From positions 72,337 to 136,336 of the forward strand of contig CAWENX010000022.1 of assembly GCA_963810555.1 (NCBI GenBank): a stretch of 64,000 bases of DNA. Direction: 5' to 3'. The translations under genes were made by a program, and so were the position numbers. Positions within the stretch are counted from its first letter, which is position 1. Each line of letters begins with the position of its first letter. Below the pieces are notes generated by a model. That model saw only the letters and a program-made list of their open reading frames with translations. It did no database searches and was not told the DNA's origin. This document shows positions 42,631 to 50,967 of this stretch, one piece after another. The DNA is from G963677325 sp963810555. Its GTDB lineage: Bacteria; Bacteroidota; Bacteroidia; Bacteroidales; Prolixibacteraceae.

Positions 42631-45609
42631 CTACCAGAAAGTTCCCTTAAACTGACCGTTGGAAGAAGACTGCAATAAATGAATTAACTGCGGAAGGTCT
42701 TCATAATGGTTAAGACGAACCCCTGATGCACCTCCGCCAGGATGAACCTCAACAAATTCCTGTACGGGCGGGGTCAGTTGAAATCGTTTGTAGAATGCTG
42801 AACGAATAAATTGTTTAACCTCTTTCGGGTCAGCTTTTGTTTTATCAATATGAACCTGAAAATAGTCCCCCTGTCCGGCAGCATTTACCCTTACGGCTAC
42901 TGCATCATTCCCAAAAGCACGTTTGAGCATGGCTTCAGCGAGATCAATCAGAGCCAGTCCTCTGAAGAAATTTGTACTTCTTAATCTATGGAATTCAGGG
43001 AAATTCGGACTCCTGAGCGATTCATCATCCAGCCCGTAATTGAAATTAAAGGGTTTCGCATCACATCTTTCCATCCAAAGGTTCATGAGCTGTTCTCCGG
43101 CGAGTCCCCGTTCCCAATCCTGTTCTTTCATCATTTCATCTTTCGGAGGAAGCTGATCCGGAGAGATATCAAAACAACAATCTCCTTTTTGTGAAAGAGT
43201 TACATATTCAATCCATTTTTCGGGGTGATGGATCAGATAAAAATTTTTAGCCACTTCAGCGAAAAGATATGCAAGGATGGCTCTCATTGGGATTCCTTCT
43301 TCTTCAACGACTTCACCTGAAATCTCTGTACGTTTGAGAAAAGGATCGTGCCAACCCTCAAAGAGCGATCCAAATGTCGTATCCGCTTTTATTTCGGCAG
43401 CATTCTTATCAATGCCGTTTTGTTCAATTAACTGCTCAATATACCATTCGCGGTTTGAATATACTTTCTGTTTCAGATCTTCCTGTTTGATCAGCAAGGG
43501 TATTTGCAATAAAATCGAAGATATCAAAGAACTGTTTTCCTTATTCAGAAGACCATCTTCAACAAGGTCAGATTCGATCAGTTTAAAAAAGTCGGTCTCC
43601 AAGGGTAAACCTGTCAGAATAGCCGAAATCTCAGCAGTTTTTCCTGTCATCTTACGAATTTCCATAGTCGTAAGACGATCTGATCCTGCAGATTCTGCAT
43701 ACCTTCCCCATGACCAACGCCATGCGCTTCGGTCACGTTCGACAGTATATGGGAATATGATCTGGAAACGGTTATAAGGAATCGGATAAGTACCAATTAT
43801 CTTGTAATTATCTTTAGGATTGGAAGAAATAAGTGTTCCTTTTCCTGCCTGTCCTTTTTGTTCAGTGGCCTGGTCCAACGATCCTGCCCGCACACCGGTC
43901 CCGTATTCAGCCTGACAAGCAAGATGTACAAGAAGATCAGGGGGAATGCCAAGATTGAAAAGGGCGTTAATTGCATTTTTTGTTGCAACAGTAACAGCAG
44001 AAGAACTGGAGAATCCTCCCTGGGGAATATTGCCAGTAGAAACGAGCCATAATCCTTTAAATTTGTTCCATCCGAGACATTCCTGAACTTTCGCTCCCAG
44101 ATTGCCGGTACGTAAAGTCCTGAGTGAGGCTATTGCATTACCAACCAGAGTAAATGGCCTCCTCATATTGTTTGACACTCTCAGGGATACAGGCGGTAAA
44201 GGCCGATTTTTTTTCCGCCGCTCTTCCAGTTCCTCATCACTAAAATATCCCAGTGACTGAAGAAGTCCTTCACTCATCCTTGTGCCAAACTTCTCGTATG
44301 TATTCATATCAGAAATGTCTTCACCCGGATACATTGAATTATCATCAGCCGGAATGGAGTCCAGACTTTCACGGTATTCTTTGTTTTTGGGGATCAGGTG
44401 TATTCTGTGATCTTCTGCCTCCTGAACCAGAATGACTATTTGTTCATCTCCGTCAACATCATTTGCTCCGATTGGCATTTGCCATGCAGGTCCGTAAAAA
44501 CGGGCCATGTCGGGATGCATGATCGCAATTCTTAGTCGTCCTCCGGAAATGCCGATTCCTACCGGTTTGCCCTGTTCAAACAGCAGTTTCTTTTTTCTGA
44601 CCATTGTCATCAAATCATCCATCTGGCGTGCAATTGAAGCAATCTGACCTGAAGAGCGGCCACTCACAATTGCATTCGCAGCATTCTGAACTTCAACTTC
44701 CTCAGGGATAAGTAAATGTAAATTTGAAGAAAGTGTACCTTCTATTTGAGCCAAATCCAAAGGACGGGTTACATCCGAACAAAGCAAATCATAATCAGGA
44801 TCTTTTACCGTAGTCGTAATCGTTCTTACTTCACCGCCTGATGCACTTACAGATTCTACAAGGTCAGTCAGATAATACTGAGACTGCATATTGTCATTGG
44901 TAAAGTTTTGCAAATGCTGATACAATTTTAAGGCCCTTATACAGTAAAGAGGACAGTTCCCTTCTGTCAGGTTAAAGAGTTTCTGAGAAGTTGGCCTATC
45001 CTGTATTGAAAGGATATCTTTTTCTTCGATAATCTTAGTCACACGTCCATTTTCATCACGAACCACACGACCCTTGCCCTGATTTTTGGGCGGTTCGTAT
45101 TCCGCTGAAAGAAAAGTGAGGTCTGCTTCGCTGTTGCCAGACTGATGCATCTTTAAAAGATTCCGAAATACTGACGGGGGCACAATCCGATCTCCCATTG
45201 TAACAATCAGCAGCGGATTCTTTTCAAGCAAGCCCGGAACGCATAAAGCCTCAAAAGCTGCGAAGGCCGTACCTCCTTTAGGATTATCCGATAAAACATA
45301 TATGTTGTCATCACCAAGAGCAGCAGATACTTCCTGATACTTGTAACCCACAATGGAAATTGACGGAGATTTAAATATCCGATGAAATGCATCAATGGAA
45401 TAGCGTGCCAAAGGAATGCCATTTACTTTCTGAATGCATTTGGGTTCCACGCCAAAACGAGTACCCATACCCGCAACAAGATTGACCAGAACGGGCAGAT
45501 CCGAAGAGATGAGGTTCGGTATGCTAAAATCTCTGTGATTGATTATCTTATTTTCAGTTAACTTTACAGCATTCTCAAGAGAAATAGTAATTGACTGTTT
45601 TTTTTTCAT
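42631..45609 (-). CDS. Fused sugar-1-phosphate nucleotidyltransferase / GHMP sugar kinase
   Basis: A 992-residue cytosolic protein with two catalytic halves. The N-terminal half (about 35-300) starts LVNLVAGMGTRFGVEPKCIQ, the nucleotidyltransferase P-loop G-x-GTR and Lys, with later MGDRIVPPSVF. The C-terminal half (about 480-990) has a GHMP kinase core: TGNIPQGGFSSSSAVTVATK near 520-545 is the ATP-binding loop, and NAAGQGDYFQVHIDK near 905 is the C-terminal motif. Such a fusion would phosphorylate a sugar at C1 and then form the NDP-sugar, as Fkp does for L-fucose, but the N-terminal half is GlmU/MobA-like rather than the fucose pyrophosphorylase type. The substrate is unknown. It converges on the sugar symporter gene, so it may act on the imported sugar. 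Confidence 0.75.
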   Translation of the reverse strand: MKKKQSITISLENAVKLTENKIINHRDFSIPNLISSDLPVLVNLVAGMGTRFGVEPKCIQKVNGIPLARYSIDAFHRIFKSPSISIVGYKYQEVSAALGDDNIYVLSDNPKGGTAFAAFEALCVPGLLEKNPLLIVTMGDRIVPPSVFRNLLKMHQSGNSEADLTFLSAEYEPPKNQGKGRVVRDENGRVTKIIEEKDILSIQDRPTSQKLFNLTEGNCPLYCIRALKLYQHLQNFTNDNMQSQYYLTDLVESVSASGGEVRTITTTVKDPDYDLLCSDVTRPLDLAQIEGTLSSNLHLLIPEEVEVQNAANAIVSGRSSGQIASIARQMDDLMTMVRKKKLLFEQGKPVGIGISGGRLRIAIMHPDMARFYGPAWQMPIGANDVDGDEQIVILVQEAEDHRIHLIPKNKEYRESLDSIPADDNSMYPGEDISDMNTYEKFGTRMSEGLLQSLGYFSDEELEERRKKNRPLPPVSLRVSNNMRRPFTLVGNAIASLRTLRTGNLGAKVQECLGWNKFKGLWLVSTGNIPQGGFSSSSAVTVATKNAINALFNLGIPPDLLVHLACQAEYGTGVRAGSLDQATEQKGQAGKGTLISSNPKDNYKIIGTYPIPYNRFQIIFPYTVERDRSAWRWSWGRYAESAGSDRLTTMEIRKMTGKTAEISAILTGLPLETDFFKLIESDLVEDGLLNKENSSLISSILLQIPLLIKQEDLKQKVYSNREWYIEQLIEQNGIDKNAAEIKADTTFGSLFEGWHDPFLKRTEISGEVVEEEGIPMRAILAYLFAEVAKNFYLIHHPEKWIEYVTLSQKGDCCFDISPDQLPPKDEMMKEQDWERGLAGEQLMNLWMERCDAKPFNFNYGLDDESLRSPNFPEFHRLRSTNFFRGLALIDLAEAMLKRAFGNDAVAVRVNAAGQGDYFQVHIDKTKADPKEVKQFIRSAFYKRFQLTPPVQEFVEVHPGGGASGVRLNHYEDLPQLIHLLQSSSNGQFKGTFW

Positions 45610-45770
45610 ATAAATTAATTACAAGTTTCGGATGATTTGATTTAATATACGATTTATTTCGGACTATCCAAATTAAATTAAATTACGAATAACGAATCAA
45701 ATAATCAATGATCAGTAAGCAGTGCATCCTCAATAAAAAAACGCGCGAATCCTGCAAGTGCCGGTTTAAA

Positions 45771-45798
45771 GGTTGTCCCGAAAGTTTTCGGAACAACC
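45771..45798. repeat. GGTTGTCCCGAAA hairpin
   Basis: GGTTGTCCCGAAA and TTTCGGAACAACC flank GT, a 13-bp stem with one mismatch. Its centre resembles the TCCCGAAAGCTTTCGGGA palindrome at 50688-50705. It lies between the divergent fusion-kinase and ZnuA-like genes. Confidence 0.6.
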
Positions 45799-45870
45799 AT
45801 GTAATTTTTAGTTACGATGAAAGAATAGAACGAAAAGAAACTTCGATTAAGCAAAATAATTAAAATCCGA

Positions 45871-46740
45871 ATGAGAAAATTTGTATTGCCGATTATACTG
45901 ATAAGTATTTTACTGGCTTCCTGTTCAACAACTCCCAAAAAACCGAAAGGGAAAGTTGTATTCACAAGTATTTTGCCCATTAAATATTTTACGGATAAGA
46001 TAGTCGGTGACCGTTATGACGTTGAAGTCATGGTGCCTCCGGGATTTGGACCCGAAACTTATTCACCGTCGCCAAAACAGATAACAATGCTGAGCGAGGC
46101 CGATGCTTATTTTGCTATTGGCTTCCTTGGATTTGAACCTGACCTTCTTCGAAAGTTGCCCTCAATCAATAAGAATATTAAAATATTTCTGGTATCGAAA
46201 GGTATCGATCTCATAAGGGATTTTGAAGATGAACATGCTGGTCCTGACGAGACAAAGGGAATTGATCCCCACATCTGGGAATCTCCAAAAGAAGCAAGGA
46301 TTATATCAAAAAACATTTGCGAAGGGATGAAGATTGTCGATCCTGATCACAGAGAATATTATGACAAAAATCTGCAAAGCTTATTAAGAGAAATCAGCAA
46401 AATCGATTCAACCGTTACAGCTATTCTTTCCAAAGCGGCCGTCAGGAAGTTCGTTATCTTTCATCCCTCTTTAGGTTATTTTGCCCGTGATTACGGGCTC
46501 GAACAGTTGCCCATTGAATATGAAGGCAAAGTTCCTTCGCCAAAACATATGCAGGAATTGATTGATAAAGCCCGTTCAGAGAATATAAAAATGGTTTTTA
46601 TTCAGAAAGAATTTGATATCCGGAATGCAGAAATTGTAGCCCGTGATATTGGCGGTAAAGAAATACAAATAGATCCTCTTGATTACGACTGGCCCAAAGA
46701 AATGATCACCATTGCTTCACAGTTTGCGGATAATCCTTAA
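45871..46740 (+). CDS. ZnuA-like metal-binding lipoprotein, orphan
   Basis: A 289-residue lipoprotein (lipobox LLASC, Cys18) of the cluster A-I zinc/manganese solute-binding family. VVFTSILPIKYFTDKIVGDR opens the N-terminal lobe. Of the four usual metal ligands, the second (GIDPHIW), the third (VIFHPSLGYFARDYG) and the acidic fourth (IQIDPLDYDW) are present. The first, normally PHxYxPSP, reads PETYSPSP, so the His is replaced by Glu. The His-rich loop of zinc-specific ZnuA is short and acidic here (EDEHAGPDE). No ABC permease or ATPase gene is adjacent, so it must use a distant transporter or have another role. Confidence 0.8.
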   Translation: MRKFVLPIILISILLASCSTTPKKPKGKVVFTSILPIKYFTDKIVGDRYDVEVMVPPGFGPETYSPSPKQITMLSEADAYFAIGFLGFEPDLLRKLPSINKNIKIFLVSKGIDLIRDFEDEHAGPDETKGIDPHIWESPKEARIISKNICEGMKIVDPDHREYYDKNLQSLLREISKIDSTVTAILSKAAVRKFVIFHPSLGYFARDYGLEQLPIEYEGKVPSPKHMQELIDKARSENIKMVFIQKEFDIRNAEIVARDIGGKEIQIDPLDYDWPKEMITIASQFADNP

Positions 46741-46896
46741 CATCTGTCAGCAATATTTTACTAACTTCATACACCAGTGGGTACTACAAATTAATATTAG
46801 TTCTTTAAAAGCCTTTGTTCATAACACATGCAGCGTTTTTTAGCGTGACGATTTGAATTGATATTTTGGATTATTACTTCTTAAAATCTTAAATCC

Positions 46897-47230
46897 ATGA
46901 ATCAAGGCAAATACATTTTCGCTCAGCTCACAGTTTTTTTTACCTCGCAGGAGTTTTGACAGAATTGTTGAAAATCACAATGGGAACAAGCATGTCCGAT
47001 CTTTCACTTGCTGGAACCAAATGCTTTGTATGGTATTTGGACAACTTATCTCAAGAGATAGTATGTGAGACTTGATTTTGAGCCTTGAAGCTCATCAAAC
47101 CAAGTATTATCATCAAGGCTTTGTATCTTCTGTTACTCGTAGAAATCTTGGTAAGGCCAATGAGAAGCATAATTATAAAATCTTTGAAGCGTTTGCATAC
47201 ATTCTTATTGAAGAAGCCACTGTTTGATCA
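46897..47230 (+). pseudogene. IS4-family transposase N-terminal remnant
   Basis: Reading across frames gives MNQGKYIFAQL, then RSFTCWNQMLCMVFGQLISR, DSM-like residues, SLEAHQTKYYHQGF and NLGKANEKHNYKIFEAFAYI before LIEEA. This is the start of an IS4-type transposase of the kind common in Bacteroidota (DUF4372-like N-terminal part). Several frameshifts interrupt it, and the catalytic domain with the DDE residues is missing. A 72-codon open frame at 47085-47303 is only an alternative frame of this remnant. Confidence 0.7.
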
Positions 47231-47285
47231 TATTGGTCATCTGATTGAAATTACTTTCCCCCTTTCAGTGCCCTGCCATGACAAT

Positions 47286-47401
47286 ACCAGGTCTATAGTT
47301 TAAGTACTATTTGAGTACTATTTGTGTATTGTTTGAATACTAATTTGTATTTAAATATTATTTATATAATACAGAAATTAAATATATATTATGGATTTGA
47401 T
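47286..47401. repeat. Decayed 117-bp phased palindrome, copy P4
   Basis: Bounded by ACCAGGT (47286-47292) and ATTTGAT (47395-47401), each sharing five of seven bases with the flank words of P1-P3. AGTACT, AGTACT, TGTATT and AATACT stand at 47303, 47314, 47325 and 47336, 11 bp apart, one step from the left flank. The right half is degraded; AATACA at 47368 is the clearest partner. Total length is 116 bp. Confidence 0.6.
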
Positions 47402-47656
47402 ACGGCCCTGACAGGAGGAAGGTCTTGTGAAATCCATTTAGGATCAACAATGGAAAATGTCTTTTTGAAATTCTTTTAAAGGCTACTTACTTTTTATTTA
47501 AAACTCCCATTATCAGATTTTGAGGGATTCAGGGTTCATAAGTTGACAGGCTATTCAAATTGAAATAAAATGTATCATTGAAACTTTTGATAACAATTTT
47601 AACTTTTATCAAAAGTTTATTCTTTATATTCACTAAAAAATACTTAACATTGAGTT
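47402..47656. other. Intergenic DNA before MarC
   Basis: AT-rich with no recognisable gene. ATAACAATTTTAACTTTTATC and neighbouring words show no clear promoter match. Confidence 0.35.
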
Positions 47657-48265
47657 ATGGAATTTAAACTTATACTTGGCAGCGCTATAGCTATGCTGGC
47701 ATTGGTTAATCCAATCCAGAAAATCTTTGTGATAACCTCGCTTCAGAACCAGTTTTCGGATGAGGAATTGCGATTCTTGTCCGCCAAATCTTCGCTGATT
47801 GCGCTGATCATCCTGATCTTCTTCTTATTACTCGGACAGCTGATTTTCAACTATGTATTCAATATTCAGCTTTATGCATTTCAGGCCACTTGCGGAGTAG
47901 TACTGTTTTACAACGGGATCAATGGACTGCAAAGGGGAATGATCCTGCAGATCGATGAGAAGGTCAAATTGACTGACCTTTCGGCTGTACCTGTTGCGAT
48001 GCCCATGATAGCGGGCCCCGCCACCATCACAGCCGCAGTGACATTCCCGGCTCATTATGGCAAATTTGTTACAATCGTTGCAATCATTTCAGCCATATTC
48101 ATCAACCTTATCATTATGCTTTTTTCCAAAAATATCGGTAAAGCCCTTGCCAGATACAACCTGATGAATGCCCTGATCCGTATTACGGGCCTTATTGTGG
48201 CGACAATCGGAGTCCAGATGATTTTCAGCGGGATAACCAACTTTATTGGGACATTGACTAAATAG
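47657..48265 (+). CDS. MarC family integral membrane protein
   Basis: A 202-residue protein with six hydrophobic helices and short loops. LGSAIAMLALVNPIQKIFVI at the start and AVPVAMPMIAGPATITAAVT in the middle are characteristic MarC/YhgN patterns, including the conserved NP and GP turns. The function of MarC proteins is not established; the historical link to multiple antibiotic resistance was not confirmed (general knowledge). It is followed by a large nested palindrome region and a convergent xylanase gene. Confidence 0.85.
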   Translation: MEFKLILGSAIAMLALVNPIQKIFVITSLQNQFSDEELRFLSAKSSLIALIILIFFLLLGQLIFNYVFNIQLYAFQATCGVVLFYNGINGLQRGMILQIDEKVKLTDLSAVPVAMPMIAGPATITAAVTFPAHYGKFVTIVAIISAIFINLIIMLFSKNIGKALARYNLMNALIRITGLIVATIGVQMIFSGITNFIGTLTK

Positions 48266-48390
48266 GTAATAACCCGGATTCGAAATAAGAATCTTATATG
48301 TAACAAGCATAATAAGTTAACAGATGATTTTGTCTATATCCATATTTTAAAGAACAAATAGTCCAATTATTTACAGGCTCCTTATTGACG

Positions 48391-48674
48391 GGTGTACGAC
48401 AAAATCCCCTCTTAGAAAAAACACAAACAACAAAACTTTATATTCCTCTTTCTATAATCTTGGTAAAATATTTATAATCAGGGAGATTCCTCACTTCGTT
48501 CGGAATGACAATTTCACCTTAGGGACAGGGGGAGAAGGGGGCGGCTTTGCCGCCCCCTTCTCCCCCCAAAAGCATCGTATACCTGTCATTCTGAATGAGC
48601 GAAGCGTAATGAAGAATCTCTCAATTTTCCATTTGTTGTATAAGAAGCTAAAAAAGGGAATTTTGTCGTACACC
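48391..48674. repeat. Nested palindromic element with terminal inverted repeats
   Basis: GGTGTACGACAAAATCCC (48391-48408) and its near complement (48657-48674) form the outer ends. Inside lie GATTCCTCACTTCGTTCGGA with ATGACA (48485-48510) opposing TGTCATTCTGAATGAGCGAA (from 48584), a phrase repeated across many Bacteroidota genomes. At the core is a perfect 18-bp GC-rich stem (48528-48545 and 48549-48566) with a TTT loop. No open frame is present. It lies between convergent genes, looks like a MITE-type or composite palindrome, and its core may also end transcription. Confidence 0.75.
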
Positions 48675-48704
48675 AGGAAAGTTTAATTGATGTCCTATTT
48701 ATAT

Positions 48705-50312
48705 TTAATCTTTAATGCAGCGCACTGCCAATCCGAGACGTTTATTTGAGAAGAACCTGTAAATGTCGGGGCTGAAGTAGCTGATGCTCCGAAGATAAGC
48801 AGTATAAGTCAGTAAATCAGTAGAACTCCACCAATAAGCTTTGGAATCAATATTATGAAATTCTCCGTTTTCGTAGCGGTACCCTGACGGTAGACCATTG
48901 AAACCTGCCGAATTGGTTCCGTTGCCGTTTTCTTTCCATCCAAAAGCACTTTTCATCAATTTACCCGCTTCTTTCCCTAAACTGTCACTCAAAGCTTTCC
49001 ATTCTTCGTCTTTGGGAATATGCCATCCCCTTGGAGCCAAACCTCTTGGATCATTTATGGCATACCAATTGTAAAGCCTTCCGTACTTTTTGCCATTGGC
49101 AGGATCATTGTCATAATAACACCATGCAGGCTTTCCTTCAACGCCTGCCTTTTCCCATTCCTCATTGCTTTTGGCCTCAGGAATCGGATCGCCATTACGG
49201 AAAGTATCTGCATCAAGGTTTTCAGCAGTCCAGGTCTGTTTGCCGATTTTTATCGGTACAGCAGTGTTTTTAGTGCCATATGTTTCCAGCAGCGATTGGA
49301 TAGCATAGTAGACAGGCTTTGCCGTATAATTATCATCAAAAAGCAACGGGGCCTTATCCTCACGTTTGCGCCAGCTGTACTTATCCAGAACATTCCAGGT
49401 ATCCCAGAGCACACATTTAGGCTGGTCAAGACAAACATGCAGGATATTTTTATAGATGTCAATCTGATCGGGACGTTCAGGCACGTCCAGCTCGGTAATG
49501 GCGATCACGCATCCTATATCGGCAAACTTCTGAAATATCCTGGCGAGCCATGTAAAATCAGGCACAGGACTTCCGCTTAAGGCAATATGGCACTGGAATC
49601 CTACCCCATCGATCGGGACTCCCCGTGCTTTAAGACGCTTGACTATCTCATAAAATCTTTCAGCCTTGGGAACATCAAATTCAGTATTGTCCTCATTCCA
49701 AATCAATACACAATCGGGATCAACCTCACGCGCTGTCCGGAATGCAAGTTCCCAGTAACGAAAATCTCCGTGGCTGTCTTTACCCATTTTCTCAAAGACA
49801 CAGTAATAATTAATCACTTCATTGAGCACATCCCAATATTTAATTTCACCATAAGGACTGCCTTTTTTGTAACGTTCCATGACATTTTTGATATGATCCA
49901 CAAGGATTCTTTTCAGATCATCGGCAGTTAGGGTAGAATCGAGCATCCATTTGGGAAGATAACCGTCCCGGGCAATTAGTTTATGACCTTTTGCAATGAT
50001 ACCGTTGTCCTTGCAAAATTTGAGAAGCTTATCGGACTGCCTGAAATTGTAAGTGTTTTCAGAAGGATGGATATAATAAGGTTTCAGGCAATTCTCATCT
50101 GACAAAACACTGTATTCATTTTTAATGATGGCTTCTTCACCGGGATCATTGTGATTCAGGTCAGTAGCCCCGCCAATCAGTAAATGGTGTTTTGCGGCAA
50201 GGGTTTTTAAACGTTCGCCACGGGGCATGGGTACCTGACCTTTAGCATTGACAGAAATAACAGTCAATGTCGATAATGTTAAAATCAGAAGGGGAATTTT
50301 CGTCAGACGCAT
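48705..50312 (-). CDS. GH10 xylanase-like enzyme fused to a FISUMP domain
   Basis: A 535-residue secreted protein with a signal peptide (ends VNAKG). The GH10 barrel spans about 30-345. YWDVLNEVIN holds the acid/base Glu165 and ITELDVPERP the nucleophile Glu274; VLWDTWNVLDKYSWRK is the final barrel strand. The usual HGHTLVWH segment is AKGHKLIARDGYLP, so the subsite region is divergent. From about residue 355 a FISUMP domain follows (KTWTAENLDADTFRNGD, then GRLYNWYAINDPRGLAPRGW and WWSST). FISUMP domains are common C-terminal additions in Bacteroidota secreted proteins and are thought to serve surface attachment (weakly established). Activity on xylan-like glycans is inferred. Confidence 0.88.
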   Translation of the reverse strand: MRLTKIPLLILTLSTLTVISVNAKGQVPMPRGERLKTLAAKHHLLIGGATDLNHNDPGEEAIIKNEYSVLSDENCLKPYYIHPSENTYNFRQSDKLLKFCKDNGIIAKGHKLIARDGYLPKWMLDSTLTADDLKRILVDHIKNVMERYKKGSPYGEIKYWDVLNEVINYYCVFEKMGKDSHGDFRYWELAFRTAREVDPDCVLIWNEDNTEFDVPKAERFYEIVKRLKARGVPIDGVGFQCHIALSGSPVPDFTWLARIFQKFADIGCVIAITELDVPERPDQIDIYKNILHVCLDQPKCVLWDTWNVLDKYSWRKREDKAPLLFDDNYTAKPVYYAIQSLLETYGTKNTAVPIKIGKQTWTAENLDADTFRNGDPIPEAKSNEEWEKAGVEGKPAWCYYDNDPANGKKYGRLYNWYAINDPRGLAPRGWHIPKDEEWKALSDSLGKEAGKLMKSAFGWKENGNGTNSAGFNGLPSGYRYENGEFHNIDSKAYWWSSTDLLTYTAYLRSISYFSPDIYRFFSNKRLGLAVRCIKD

Positions 50313-50967
50313 ATTTTTCAGTATATTTAAACCAAGCTAAATGTAAAAATAGAATTTTATTTCTACTAACGTATTGTGCAGTTAAAAACAGATTTACAAA
50401 GTCGATATCTCGTAAAGAAAGGTTGTGCATGATACTGTTAAACATAATTAGCTACGTCAGTTTTAGATTCGGCTGTTATTATACGTTTATAAACCTTGTC
50501 TTCGAGTCCTATATTATGATTACAATAGCCTCTTAAGCAAAAGCGGACTTAAAGCGAAGCAATCACGGAGCAAAACCGGAGCGGGGATTTTGAAGATATT
50601 GTTAAATGCATTTTTAGAATATTTTCTTTTTTAGTCTTAGTCTATTCTGAGAGGAAAACATAATGTTGGCACACCATCGGATTTCGATCCCGAAAGCTTT
50701 CGGGACAGGATTCAAATAAAGTTGAAGATAAAACGGACGGAAATGTCCTTTTATTGGAGAGAAATATTTAATAACAAATGACCGACTTTATTCACAACCG
50801 CACAACACGTTTCTGCCACCAAGGTTTTGCCCTACGATCTTTTTAATCAGTTTTTTAATTTTTGATTCACAATTTGCAATTCTTAATTAATTTTACCCTT
50901 ATTTTACAAGAGAAAAGACAAGGTATGCCTTGTCACTGACCTGAAAATTGATCAAAAGAACAGACTT
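50313..50967. other. Divergent intergenic region with two palindromes
   Basis: No gene is supported. TCCCGAAAGCTTTCGGGA at 50688-50705 is a perfect 18-bp palindrome. GACAAGG and CCTTGTC (50917-50923 and 50928-50934) around TATG form a second hairpin 34 bases before the start of the first beta-helix gene. AAGCGAAGCAATCACGGAGC near 50558 is a phrase-like repeat. No promoter matches the -33/-7 pattern well. Confidence 0.5.

Noticed and set aside
42631..45609. Naming the fusion gene fkp (L-fucokinase/GDP-fucose pyrophosphorylase)
   Set aside because: Domain order fits, but the N-terminal motif is GlmU/MobA-like and fucose specificity cannot be read from sequence.
47085..47303. 72-residue open reading frame as a gene
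   Set aside because: It is an alternative frame across the IS4 transposase remnant and the first units of P4; no protein-like composition of its own.
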